Positions 1 to 8,345 of a DNA stretch of 64,000 nt are shown in pieces. This DNA comes from Anaerotignum sp. (GTDB taxonomy: Bacteria; Bacillota; Clostridia; Lachnospirales; Anaerotignaceae). The stretch is from the NCBI RefSeq assembly GCF_030625865.1, contig NZ_DAOUQB010000013.1:1-64000 (forward strand), read 5' to 3'. The translations under genes were made by a program, and so were the position numbers. Each line of letters opens with the position of its first letter. The first letter of the stretch is position 1. The notes below the pieces were generated by a model, which was not told where the DNA came from, did not search any database, and saw nothing but the letters and a program-made list of their open reading frames with translations.

Positions 1-510
1 AGGTTTTGTTCTAGGGCACATCAATGTTGCCATGATGTTACCGCCGAAGGCAGGACGAGTCATAAGAAGTGCTCTTGTAGGATCTGCACAGCCCATAGCT
101 GCTTCCTTCGCAAATTCTTCTTCTGTCTTTGCCATTCTTAAGCCTGTTGTATCTGCAACCAAACCTGTTTTCACACGGCTAGCTACACGAGGAGCCACGT
201 CACGGCCGATGGAAGATGCACCGAAAAGCATGATTTCGGGATCATATTCCTTGATAATTGCTGTAACAGCCTTTGTGTAAGGCTCTGTTACATACTCTTT
301 CAAATAAGGACTGTCAACAAGGATAACCTTGTCTGCGCCATAGTGATACAGTTTTTCAACCTGGCCTTCGATTTCATGACCTAACAGGACAGCTACTACT
401 TCGTCCTTGAGGTCTTCTTTCAATCTGGTGGATTCGCCAATCAGCTCAAGGCCTACGTTCTGTACCTTGCCGCTTCTTTGCTCAATTACTACAAAAATAC
501 CCTTGCTCAT
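1..510 (-). CDS. etfA: Electron transfer flavoprotein alpha subunit, N-terminal part (cut by window edge)
   Basis: The reading frame starts at an ATG at 510 behind a strong AAGGAGG ribosome site and runs off the left end of the window, so only the first 170 residues are seen. They match the N-terminal half of EtfA, beginning MSKGIFVVIEQR and containing an AMP/FAD-fold region with the segment GASSIGRDVAPR. EtfA pairs with EtfB to carry FAD and pass electrons to or from the acyl-CoA dehydrogenase encoded upstream. It is the third gene of acd-etfB-etfA and is separated from etfB by 173 bp that contains a stem-loop. The FAD-binding C-terminal half lies outside the window. Confidence 0.93.
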   Translation of the reverse strand, partial: MSKGIFVVIEQRSGKVQNVGLELIGESTRLKEDLKDEVVAVLLGHEIEGQVEKLYHYGADKVILVDSPYLKEYVTEPYTKAVTAIIKEYDPEIMLFGASSIGRDVAPRVASRVKTGLVADTTGLRMAKTEEEFAKEAAMGCADPTRALLMTRPAFGGNIMATLMCPRTKP

Positions 511-545
511 AGGTGTTTCCTCCTTAAATTTTTCAGTAGTTCAAA

Positions 546-575
546 GGGCTTCCCATACTTTCAGGGGACATGCCC
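546..575 (-). other. Stem-loop between etfB and etfA
   Basis: On the minus strand, GGGC..TCCC pairs with GGGA.GCCC around a 10-nt loop with a small internal bulge. It lies 36 nt upstream of the etfA start and has no T-run after it, so it looks like an intercistronic mRNA structure (processing or stability) rather than a terminator. The function is inferred. Confidence 0.4.
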
Positions 576-683
576 TCGTTGACATACCGCAAACCAATCC
601 CCCTATAACAGGAATCTTTTATGAAAAAATTAATCCTTCTTTGCAGTAGCAACTTTTTGGGAATATTTTTTGTCGTTTTGTTA

Positions 684-1475
684 TTAAATAATAAACTTTT
701 CTTCCAATTTCTTCACAATTGCCTCTACTGCCTGATCAGGTGTAAGGTCATGCAATACAGTTCCTGCACCCTTCATTTCCTTTGTAAAGGATTTGTATAC
801 GTTTGTAGGGGATCCCTTCAAACCGATCATATCCAATTCCAAACCATCTTTTAAATCTTCGAAACCGATGACTTTAATTTCTTTCTGATATGCATCGAAT
901 ACGCCACCGATAGACATATATCTAGGCTCTGCCAACTCAGCAATTGCTGTTAAAAGGCAAGGCGTTTTCAATTTTACAATATGGTAACCATCTTCGAATT
1001 GTCTTTTCACTACAACAAAGTCTTCCCCTGCATCCACAACTTCTTCTACATAAGAAACCTGAGGCAAGTGCAATTTTTCTGCAATCTGAGGGCCAACCTG
1101 TGCAGTGTCACCATCAATTGCCTGACGGCCAGTAATGATTAAATCATAACCAACTTTATCCAAAGCTGCTGCTAAAATACCGGATGTAGCATAGGTATCG
1201 GAACCACCAAATTCTCTGGCGGAAACCAAATAAGCTTCATCACAACCCATAGCCAAAGCTTCTCTCAAAGCAACATCTGCCTGAGGAGGGCCCATGGATA
1301 CTACGGACACTGTAGCACCAAGTTTTTCTTTTAATGTTAAAGCAGCTTCAATACCTGTTTTATCATCGTGGTTAATAATGGAAGGAACACCGTCACGAAT
1401 CAGTGTGCCTGTTTTAGGATCAATCTTTACTTCTACGGTATCAGGTACCTGCTTAATACAAACAACTATTTTCAT
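684..1475 (-). CDS. etfB: Electron transfer flavoprotein beta subunit
   Basis: A 263-aa protein of normal EtfB length starting MKIVVCIKQVPDT. An ATG seven codons upstream is open, but the AAAGGAG site is correctly spaced (10 nt) only for the ATG at 1475. The EtfB signature region is present, with TGRQAIDGDTAQVGP at about residues 120-135, as is the C-terminal segment in which the family binds AMP or, in bifurcating forms, a second FAD. It is the second gene of acd-etfB-etfA. With the dehydrogenase it probably forms a soluble complex that reduces an enoyl-CoA with NADH. Whether it bifurcates to ferredoxin cannot be decided by eye. Confidence 0.95.
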   Translation of the reverse strand: MKIVVCIKQVPDTVEVKIDPKTGTLIRDGVPSIINHDDKTGIEAALTLKEKLGATVSVVSMGPPQADVALREALAMGCDEAYLVSAREFGGSDTYATSGILAAALDKVGYDLIITGRQAIDGDTAQVGPQIAEKLHLPQVSYVEEVVDAGEDFVVVKRQFEDGYHIVKLKTPCLLTAIAELAEPRYMSIGGVFDAYQKEIKVIGFEDLKDGLELDMIGLKGSPTNVYKSFTKEMKGAGTVLHDLTPDQAVEAIVKKLEEKFII

Positions 1476-1556
1476 AGAGATAGCTTCTCCTTTCAAATTT
1501 GCAAATCTTCAAGTTTACGTTTTCCATTTTTAGAATGAAAACTTACCATCAACGAA

Positions 1557-2699
1557 TTATTTCAAGCCCATCCAATTGGCTACAACAATTTTCTGTACTT
1601 CAGATGTACCTTCGTAGATTTCTGTAATTTTTGCATCACGCATCATTCTTTCGATAGGATAATCTCTTGTGTAACCATATCCGCCGAAAAGCTGAACACA
1701 TCTTCTTGATACATCACTTGCTGTAGAACCCGCCAAATATTTTGCCATTGCTGACAAATGGGAATAAGATCTGTGTGCATCTTTCTCACAAGCTGCTTCA
1801 TATACTAACAGTTTCACAGCTTCAACTTTTGTTGCCATATCAGCCAATTCGAACTGTGTGTTCTGGAACTGACCGATTTTTTTGTTAAATTGTTTTCTTT
1901 CCATAACGTATTTCACACATTCTTCAATGCAACCTTCTGCAATTCCCAATGCCTGAGAAGCAATACCGATACGGCCGCCATCCAAAGTCTGCATAGCGAT
2001 TTTGAATCCTTGACCTTCTCTACCAAGCAGATTTTCCTTGGGAATACGGCAATTTTCAAAAATCAATTCGCAAGTTGCTGAACCACGAATACCCATTTTT
2101 CTTTCCTTTTTGCCAATAGAGAATCCAGGTGTGTCTTTTTCTACGATAAAAGCGGAAATACCGCGGTTTTTCTTTGATTTATCTGTCATTGCAATAATTA
2201 CATATGTATCTGCATAGCCTGCATTGGTAATAAATACCTTTGTACCGTTGAGTACATATTCATCGCCATCCAGCTTTGCTGTTGTCTGCTGCATAGAGGA
2301 ATCTGTACCTGCACTGGGCTCGGTCAAACCAAAAGCACCCAATTTTTCACCCTTTGCCAAGGGTACCAAATATTTTTGTTTCTGCTCCTCAGTACCAAAC
2401 ATATAGATTGGACCTGCACATAAAGATGTATGGGCAGAAACAACGACTGCCGTTGTTGCACAAACCTTTGCAAGTTCTTCTACTGCCATAGCGTAAGCCA
2501 AATAATCTCCGCCAGTGCCGCCGTATTCTTTAGGGAACGGAATACCCATAAAACCGAATCTTGCCAGTTTTCCTACTGTTTCCACAGGAAATCTTTCTTC
2601 TTCATCTAGTTCTTCAGCCAAAGGTTGCACCTCTGTTTCGGCAAACTTTCTGTAAAGATCTCGCAACAAAACGTGCTCTTTAGAATAGCCAAACTCCAT
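1557..2699 (-). CDS. Short-chain acyl-CoA dehydrogenase (butyryl-/propionyl-CoA type)
   Basis: A 380-aa flavoprotein of standard length. The start at 2699 (MEFGYSKEHVLL) is chosen because TAAGGAGG sits just upstream; the longer open frame has no ribosome site. The three acyl-CoA dehydrogenase domains follow in order, with the FAD-binding loop GLTEPSAGTDSS near residue 130 and the C-terminal IYEGTSEVQ motif carrying the catalytic glutamate. It heads acd-etfB-etfA under a sigma-54 promoter and a divergent activator. No crotonase, thiolase or hydroxyacyl-CoA dehydrogenase gene lies alongside, unlike a classic bcs butyrate operon. An acryloyl-CoA/propionyl-CoA reductase as in Clostridium propionicum is therefore as plausible as butyryl-CoA dehydrogenase. 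The family call is secure; the chain-length call is open. Confidence 0.93.
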   Translation of the reverse strand: MEFGYSKEHVLLRDLYRKFAETEVQPLAEELDEEERFPVETVGKLARFGFMGIPFPKEYGGTGGDYLAYAMAVEELAKVCATTAVVVSAHTSLCAGPIYMFGTEEQKQKYLVPLAKGEKLGAFGLTEPSAGTDSSMQQTTAKLDGDEYVLNGTKVFITNAGYADTYVIIAMTDKSKKNRGISAFIVEKDTPGFSIGKKERKMGIRGSATCELIFENCRIPKENLLGREGQGFKIAMQTLDGGRIGIASQALGIAEGCIEECVKYVMERKQFNKKIGQFQNTQFELADMATKVEAVKLLVYEAACEKDAHRSYSHLSAMAKYLAGSTASDVSRRCVQLFGGYGYTRDYPIERMMRDAKITEIYEGTSEVQKIVVANWMGLK

Positions 2700-2769
2700 A
2701 ACCTTGTTCCTCCTTAGATCATTTTCATGCTTTTGCATAATTGTTATTTCTCTAACGATTATATTAATG

Positions 2770-2785
2770 AGCAATTACCGTGCCA
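2770..2785 (-). promoter_or_regulatory. Sigma-54 (-24/-12) promoter of acd-etfB-etfA
   Basis: On the minus strand the sequence is TGGCAC, five bases, then TTGCT, which matches the sigma-54 consensus TGGCAC-N5-TTGC(A/T) at every fixed position. Transcription would begin near 2760, giving a leader of about 60 nt before the dehydrogenase start at 2699. The gene for a sigma-54-dependent activator begins 130 bp away on the other strand, which supports the call. Confidence 0.9.
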
Positions 2786-2914
2786 AACACCTCTTTTATT
2801 GATTTTGGGGACTAATTTTAAATAAAAGATAGATTATCGTTATAAAAAGTGTTAGAATGTAATAAGAGTGTTGTTACAATTATATTTTCTCACAAAAATG
2901 AGGTGTCACATCAT

Positions 2915-4327
2915 ATGAAACTGACAACAGAACTTTTTTTATCCCTTAATTTTCTGCCAAAAGTGTTAGATAACATTAATGATGGGGTAAATGTAGTAGA
3001 TACGGACGGAATTTTAGTTTATGTCAATGAAATAAGTGTAAATTATGCCGGTAAGAAAAAGGAAGAGATGCTGGGCAAAGCAATTACCGACTTTTACCCC
3101 GCCGCTGTTTTGCTTACCGTTTTACAAGACCGAAAACCCGTTTTAGATAAAACAATTCATTTTGTTCCCCCCAAAAAATATATCGTAAACTCTTATCCAA
3201 TTTTTCACAAAGGCGAATTTTTAGGGGCTTTTTCCGTCTTTCAAGATATTCAGGAATTGGATCAGCTAAATAGCAAAATCAGACAATTGGAAATGCAAGT
3301 AAAATTAACAAAGCCCGAAGGAGATTTTAACCATGTGGTTCATTTAGGCACCATGCAAAGTGTCTTTAAGCAGGCAAAAAAAATTGTAGGTTCTTTGGGC
3401 GGCCCTCGTCATTCCATTATTACAGGGGCATCGGGCACTGGTAAAACAATGTTGGCAAATTTAATTTACAACTATGCCAAGGAAATTGGGGTAATCAGTA
3501 AAAATGCACCCTTTATCGAAATTAACTGCGCCCAGTTTACCAACCCCGACATTGCCGCCATGGAAATATTTGGTTCCGTAGAAGGTGCATATACCGGCTC
3601 TAAAAAGAAAAAAGGACTTTTTGAACAGGCAAACGGTGGAATTTTATTCCTGGATGAGGCTCATACCATCGAAAACTATCAAAACTTGCTCTTAAAAGCC
3701 ATCGAATCCGGAAAAATTCGGCGAATCGGCGACACCAAGGAAATAGATATTAACGTCATTGTGATTGCCGCTTCCACCAAAAATCTACATGATGTTTTTC
3801 TGCCGGAGCTTTATCAGCGTTTAGGACAATATGAAATGTATCTCCCCTCGTTACAGGAACGTTCTTTAGGTGAAAAAGAGCAACTTTTTCTTCACTTTGT
3901 GCGCAAATATGAAAATGCGGTATGGGAAGCACGGCGAATTCACTATCATGTACTATTTACCCCTCAAGCAAAACATGCCTTGTTGAATGCCGTTTATCCA
4001 AGAAACATACGACAAATGCGTGATATCATTAACTACAGCATTGATGCCTCCTCCCCTCTCATTGAAGATATTGGGGAGAAAACCGACATTACTACAATCG
4101 TTGATCTGGAACACATTCCCTTTGACGTTTCAGAACAAATGGATGTAGAAAAAGATGATTCCTTACCCCCTACAAATAAAATAACCAACGATGTGGCACA
4201 GTTTATTATGGAACGCTGCAACAAAGGGGATGGTCCAAGAAAAATATCACGCCGTCTAGCAGAGATGGGTTATGACCTTCCGTACTACAAAGTTGCCTAT
4301 TTTCTAAAAAAAGAAAACATTAACTAA
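2915..4327 (+). CDS. Sigma-54-dependent transcriptional activator (PAS, AAA+, HTH)
   Basis: A 470-aa enhancer-binding protein. The start at 2915 follows GAGGTG by 9 nt; an upstream in-frame ATG at 2849 lacks a site. A PAS sensor domain (about residues 20-115, NDGVNVVDTDGILVYVN) is followed by the AAA+ domain. That domain has Walker A GASGTGKT (about 171-178), the sigma-54 contact loop GAYTGS (about 223-228, a variant of GAFTGA) and Walker B GGILFLDEAH. The C-terminal ~45 residues are a basic helical segment ending near PYYKVAYFLKK that does not look like the usual Fis-type HTH. It is divergent from acd-etfB-etfA, which carries a textbook sigma-54 promoter, so it most likely activates that operon in response to a small ligand or redox signal read by the PAS domain. 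Confidence 0.9.
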   Translation: MKLTTELFLSLNFLPKVLDNINDGVNVVDTDGILVYVNEISVNYAGKKKEEMLGKAITDFYPAAVLLTVLQDRKPVLDKTIHFVPPKKYIVNSYPIFHKGEFLGAFSVFQDIQELDQLNSKIRQLEMQVKLTKPEGDFNHVVHLGTMQSVFKQAKKIVGSLGGPRHSIITGASGTGKTMLANLIYNYAKEIGVISKNAPFIEINCAQFTNPDIAAMEIFGSVEGAYTGSKKKKGLFEQANGGILFLDEAHTIENYQNLLLKAIESGKIRRIGDTKEIDINVIVIAASTKNLHDVFLPELYQRLGQYEMYLPSLQERSLGEKEQLFLHFVRKYENAVWEARRIHYHVLFTPQAKHALLNAVYPRNIRQMRDIINYSIDASSPLIEDIGEKTDITTIVDLEHIPFDVSEQMDVEKDDSLPPTNKITNDVAQFIMERCNKGDGPRKISRRLAEMGYDLPYYKVAYFLKKENIN

Positions 4328-4336
4328 AGGGCATAA

Positions 4337-4371
4337 AAAAGGACAATCGGTAAAACTCCGGTTGTCCTTTT
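4337..4371. terminator. Bidirectional terminator between the activator gene and ftsH
   Basis: A 14-bp stem (AAAAGGACAATCGG with its complement, one G-U wobble) around a 7-nt loop, A-rich on one side and T-rich on the other. It lies between convergent genes and can serve both. Confidence 0.85.
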
Positions 4372-4385
4372 ACTATGATTAAGCT

Positions 4386-6248
4386 TTAAGCTTCTTGCTC
4401 AACCTCTTCTTTTTTTACTTCAGCTGTTTCCCCATTGAGAATGGTCATAAACTCATCACCTGTTATGGTTTCCTTTTCAAGTAGATATGCTGCAATTTCA
4501 TCCATTTTTTCTCTATTTTCAGAAATAATAGCGTAAGCTTTATCATGAGCCTCTTTTATCATTTGAATCACAGCTTTATCAATTTTTGCGGCTGTTTCAT
4601 TAGAACATGCCAACGTAGCATCTCCGCCTAAATACTGATTTTGCACGGTTTCCAATGCAACCATACCAAATTCTTCACTCATGCCGTAACGTGTAATCAT
4701 GGCTCGAGCCATTCTGGTTGCCTGCTCAATATCATTGGAAGCTCCTGTTGTAATGGAATTGAAACAGATTTCCTCTGCAACACGTCCTCCGGTCAATGTG
4801 GCTATTTTATTAAATGCCTTTTCCTTATCCATCAAGAAAAATTCGCCTTCATCCACCTGCATAGTATAGCCAAGAGCCCCGGATGTTCTGGGTATAATCG
4901 TTATTTTATGAACAGGCGCACAATTTTTTTGTTTTGCCGCTACCATGGCGTGTCCGGCTTCATGGTAGGCAATGATTTCCTTCTCATGTTTGGAAATAAC
5001 GGCACCCTTTCGCTGATATCCCGCTAAAATAACTTCAACACTTTCCTCCAGATCATTCTGGTTTACCTTGGAACGCCCCATACGAACGGCACGCAGGGCA
5101 CCTTCATTTATAATATTTGCAAGCTCAGCACCCGATGCACCGGAGGTTGCCCTTGCAATGGAACCAAAATCAATATTCTCCTCCATGGTTATTTTTTTTG
5201 CATGAACCTGTAAAATAGCCTCTCGACCTTTTAAATCCGGCAATTCCACAGGAATTCTTCTGTCAAAACGCCCGGGACGCAACAATGCCTTATCTAAGGT
5301 TTCCGGTCTATTTGTTGCTGCTAAAATCACAACACCTTTTTTTCCATCAAACCCATCCATTTCCGTTAAAAGCTGGTTCAATGTCTGCTCTCTTTCGTCA
5401 TTACCACCCATACCACCGCCATCTCTTTTTTTGCCAATGGTATCAATTTCATCAATAAACACAATACAAGGTGCTTTTTCGTTCGCCTGCTTAAATAAGT
5501 CTCTTATCTTAGCTGCCCCCATACCAACGAACATTTCAACAAATTCAGAACCTGAAATAGAGAAAAAGGGGACATTTGCTTCACCTGCAACAGCCTGTGC
5601 CAAAAGGGTTTTCCCTGTCCCCGGAGGGCCCACCAACAAAGCCCCTTTCGGCATTTTTGCACCAACTACCGTATACTTATACGGATTATGAAGGAAATCA
5701 ACAATTTCATTAAGGGCTTCCTTTGCCTCGTCCTGTCCCGCTACGTCAGCAAATGTCATGCCCGTTTGCGCCTTAACATATACCTTTGCATTCGCCTTAC
5801 CAAAGGACATTGCATTGCCGCCAAGTCCCCCCATTTTCCCCATCATCTTGCTCATCACAAACCGCCAGAATAGGCCGAATAACACCAGCATAATCAAGGT
5901 GCTGACAAAGGGTGAAATTTCCTTTGGTTTAACCTCATTAAACTTAACCCCCGCCTGATCCAATCGTTCCACCAGCATACTATCATCCATACGGCCTGTA
6001 ACATATACCTTTTCCGGTTCAACCTGGGTATCTCCATCTTCTGTACCTCTCAGTGCAAAATAAATATTATCCTCATTTACTTGTACTTCACTGATATTTT
6101 CACCCTTTAATTCATTCAAAAAAACATCGTAAGTTACTTTTTCCACTCCATTTTTTGTAATCAAAGGTAAAAAGAACATATTAATGATTGCCATTACTAG
6201 CAAAGCTAACAACCAGTAAAATATAAACGGCTTCTTTTTATTCTCCAT
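4386..6248 (-). CDS. ftsH: ATP-dependent zinc metalloprotease FtsH
   Basis: A 620-aa membrane AAA+ protease that degrades membrane and short-lived regulatory proteins. Two membrane segments (about residues 12-32 and 112-130) flank an external loop. They are followed by Walker A GPPGTGKT (about 204-211), Walker B with IDEIDTIG, the second region of homology ATNRPETLDKALLRPGRFDR, and the zinc site HEAGH (about 427-431) with the distal acidic ligand in GASNDIEQAT. The tail is acidic. The start follows GAGAGG. It lies downstream of a marR-type gene and murA rather than in the common tilS-hpt-ftsH cluster, so this may be a second copy or a rearranged locus. Confidence 0.96.
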   Translation of the reverse strand: MENKKKPFIFYWLLALLVMAIINMFFLPLITKNGVEKVTYDVFLNELKGENISEVQVNEDNIYFALRGTEDGDTQVEPEKVYVTGRMDDSMLVERLDQAGVKFNEVKPKEISPFVSTLIMLVLFGLFWRFVMSKMMGKMGGLGGNAMSFGKANAKVYVKAQTGMTFADVAGQDEAKEALNEIVDFLHNPYKYTVVGAKMPKGALLVGPPGTGKTLLAQAVAGEANVPFFSISGSEFVEMFVGMGAAKIRDLFKQANEKAPCIVFIDEIDTIGKKRDGGGMGGNDEREQTLNQLLTEMDGFDGKKGVVILAATNRPETLDKALLRPGRFDRRIPVELPDLKGREAILQVHAKKITMEENIDFGSIARATSGASGAELANIINEGALRAVRMGRSKVNQNDLEESVEVILAGYQRKGAVISKHEKEIIAYHEAGHAMVAAKQKNCAPVHKITIIPRTSGALGYTMQVDEGEFFLMDKEKAFNKIATLTGGRVAEEICFNSITTGASNDIEQATRMARAMITRYGMSEEFGMVALETVQNQYLGGDATLACSNETAAKIDKAVIQMIKEAHDKAYAIISENREKMDEIAAYLLEKETITGDEFMTILNGETAEVKKEEVEQEA

Positions 6249-6323
6249 AGATTTCCTCTCTTTCCTTTCCCTTGCTTATGTATCAGCATTTTTGTTTACT
6301 TGTACGTTGAACGGTTAAAACCT

Positions 6324-6758
6324 TTACTCTAAATTTCCCTTAATTTTTTCCAACACTTGATAAAACACAATCCATTCTTCTTCCGTAACATTTTCTGTCA
6401 TTAATTGTTCCATCGAAATAATGTCTATTAACATTTCATTGTAAAGATTTTTTGCCTCTTGTGTAAGGGTTATTTTTTTTAACCGTGCATCCTGGGCAAC
6501 ACTTTGCCTTTGTACCAAACCTTTTTTCTCCAAGTTTTGAAGAATTCCCGATACTGTAGATCTCCTTACATTAAAATCGGTCTCTAAATCCCGCTGAAAA
6601 ACATCTCTGTCTTGGTTATCATAAAGATAATGAATAATCCAAATCTGAATTGATGTAAAAGAGTCCCTTCCCTTAGTAAAGGGTTGCTGCGCCATCTTAC
6701 GGCAGATTGAATTTACAAGGGCCTTTAACTCAATACAAAATTTTGATTGATTGTCCAT
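6324..6758 (-). CDS. MarR-family transcriptional regulator
   Basis: A 144-aa winged-helix regulator with the start behind GGAGGTG. The DNA-binding region (about residues 55-100) contains FNVRRSTVSGILQNLEKKG, followed by the wing with DARLKKITLT and a helical dimerisation tail. It is 75 bp upstream of ftsH in the same direction. Its own promoter is buried in a perfect inverted repeat, so autorepression is very likely and ftsH could share the control. The inducing ligand is unknown. Confidence 0.9.
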   Translation of the reverse strand: MDNQSKFCIELKALVNSICRKMAQQPFTKGRDSFTSIQIWIIHYLYDNQDRDVFQRDLETDFNVRRSTVSGILQNLEKKGLVQRQSVAQDARLKKITLTQEAKNLYNEMLIDIISMEQLMTENVTEEEWIVFYQVLEKIKGNLE

Positions 6759-6768
6759 ATTTCACCTC

Positions 6769-6816
6769 CGATTGTTAGGTTGCTAACAGTATAACATCCT
6801 AACAATCGAAAGGCAA
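6769..6816 (-). promoter_or_regulatory. Promoter of the marR-type gene with an overlapping operator
   Basis: On the minus strand, -35 TTGCCT (6811-6816), a 17-bp spacer and -10 TATACT (6788-6793) form a good sigma-A promoter. Perfect 11-bp inverted arms CGATTGTTAGG and CCTAACAATCG (6769-6779 and 6798-6808) lie on either side of the -10. One arm occupies the spacer and the other covers the ribosome site. A shorter nested dyad, GTTAG-4-CTAAC, lies inside the left half. This is the layout expected of a MarR autoregulatory operator. Confidence 0.85.
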
Positions 6817-6849
6817 TTAAATATTAATTAAGATTTGCTCATAAAATCC

Positions 6850-8112
6850 TTAACTTTCCTCTTTCCGCTCTATATCGGCACCTAAGGCTCTTAACTTTTC
6901 GTCTATTTTATAATACCCACGTTCAATATGATGAATATCCCCTATTTCCGTTTCGCCTTTTGCCGCCAATGCCGAAAGAATCAAAGCCGCACCGGCCCTT
7001 AAATCCGTTGCACGAACCTTACTGCCTGTTAATTCCTCTACCCCTTCAATTACCGCATTACGACTTTCTATACGAATATCTGCCCCCATACGTTGAAGTT
7101 CTCCGGCATGGGTAAAACGGCTCTCAAAAACCGTTTCCGTAATGACACTGGTTCCTTTTGCCAAAGTCATCAAGCTCATAAATTGTGCTTGCATATCCGT
7201 AGGAAAACCAGGGAACGGCATGGTTTTTAATTGTAAAGGCTGTAGTTTTCCTTTTCTGTAAACATGAAGACCCTCAGGAACCGTCTCTATTTTTACATTG
7301 CATTCTGCCAGTTTCGCCATAACAGGTTTTAGGTGTTCTTCCCTTATATTTTCTAAAATAATATCCCCACCTGTAATTGCCGCACCAACCATAAATGTCC
7401 CCGCTTCGATCCGATCAGGAATAACCTGATGGGTTGTGCCCCTCAACTCCTTAACCCCAGTGATTTCCACTGTATCTGTTCCATCCCCCTGAATAACTGC
7501 CCCGATTTCCCTTAGAAAATCAGCTAAATCAATAATTTCCGGTTCGGCCGCCGCATTTTCAATTACCGTATTTCCTTTTGCCAAAACAGCTGCCATCATA
7601 ATATTTTCTGTCGCACCAACACTGGGAAAATCCAAATAAATATTGGAACCTTTCATTTTTTTTGCCGTTAAGTCTATAACACCATGCTCTTGTTTGCTCT
7701 TTGCACCCATACTGTGAAATCCTTTTAAATGCAAATCTATCGGCCTGCTTCCTATTTGACAACCACCAGGATGAGGTAGCTTTGCCTGTCCGTATCTGGA
7801 TAAAAGCGGCCCTGCCACTAAAAAAGATGCTCTCATTTTTCCTGCCTGCTCATAATAGCTTTCTAAAGACGTCAATTCCTTTGCACAAATAAAAATAGAT
7901 TCTTTCTCCTTATCATAGGATACCTCTGCACCGAACCCCTTAAGAATCTCCAGCATATTTAAAACATCTGTAAGGGGAGGAACATTTTCAATAATACATG
8001 GCTCTTGCGTCAACAAACAGGCAGCAATAATCGGCAAAGCAGCATTCTTAGCACCACTGATGCGAACTTTTCCCTGAAATGAATCCGTATGATGAATAAC
8101 AAATTTTTCCAT
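6850..8112 (-). CDS. murA: UDP-N-acetylglucosamine 1-carboxyvinyltransferase
   Basis: A 420-aa enzyme that adds enolpyruvate from PEP to UDP-GlcNAc in the first committed step of peptidoglycan synthesis. The start at 8112 (MEKFVIHH) is preferred: GAGGG directly abuts the alternative ATG at 8118 but is 6 nt from this one. The substrate-binding SGAKNAALP is at the N-terminus and the catalytic cysteine lies in HPGGCQIGSRPIDLH (about residue 117), so the enzyme should be fosfomycin-sensitive. No terminator is visible between it and the marR-type gene, so read-through is possible. Clostridia often carry two MurA paralogs, and which one this is cannot be told here. Confidence 0.95.
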   Translation of the reverse strand: MEKFVIHHTDSFQGKVRISGAKNAALPIIAACLLTQEPCIIENVPPLTDVLNMLEILKGFGAEVSYDKEKESIFICAKELTSLESYYEQAGKMRASFLVAGPLLSRYGQAKLPHPGGCQIGSRPIDLHLKGFHSMGAKSKQEHGVIDLTAKKMKGSNIYLDFPSVGATENIMMAAVLAKGNTVIENAAAEPEIIDLADFLREIGAVIQGDGTDTVEITGVKELRGTTHQVIPDRIEAGTFMVGAAITGGDIILENIREEHLKPVMAKLAECNVKIETVPEGLHVYRKGKLQPLQLKTMPFPGFPTDMQAQFMSLMTLAKGTSVITETVFESRFTHAGELQRMGADIRIESRNAVIEGVEELTGSKVRATDLRAGAALILSALAAKGETEIGDIHHIERGYYKIDEKLRALGADIERKEES

Positions 8113-8233
8113 GCTCATCCCTCGCGTTTCTAAAAAATTAAAATAATGATTGCTTTTTTATTATGTCCGCCCAAAACAAAAGCAACCGATAAAATATCAA
8201 CCGAATTTGTAAAAATTTTGTATAAAATCATAC

Positions 8234-8261
8234 TTTACAGTTTTGAAACTTCTGGTATAAT
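8234..8261 (+). promoter_or_regulatory. Promoter of the tRNA-Gly gene
   Basis: -35 TTTACA (8234-8239), a 16-bp spacer and a consensus -10 TATAAT (8256-8261) lie 13 bp before the tRNA. Confidence 0.75.
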
Positions 8262-8274
8262 AGATACATACCCT

Positions 8275-8345
8275 GCGGATGTAGTTCATCGGTAGAATGA
8301 AAGCTTCCCAAGCTTTAGAGGTGGGTTCGATTCCCATCATCCGCT
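8275..8345 (+). tRNA. tRNA-Gly (anticodon CCC)
   Basis: The cloverleaf can be folded by eye. The acceptor GCGGATG pairs with CATCCGC, the D-arm is GTTC..GAAT-like, the anticodon stem AAAGC/GCTTT encloses the loop TTCCCAA, and the T-arm GTGGG-TTCGATT-CCCAT follows. The discriminator base is T, the length is 71 nt, and CCA is not encoded. It reads GGG codons. Confidence 0.93.

Noticed and set aside
2787-2906. Matching arms ACACCTC and GAGGTGT between acd and the activator gene
   Set aside because: Only 7 bp long and more than 100 bp apart, and one arm is the activator's ribosome site. Not convincing as an upstream activator site.
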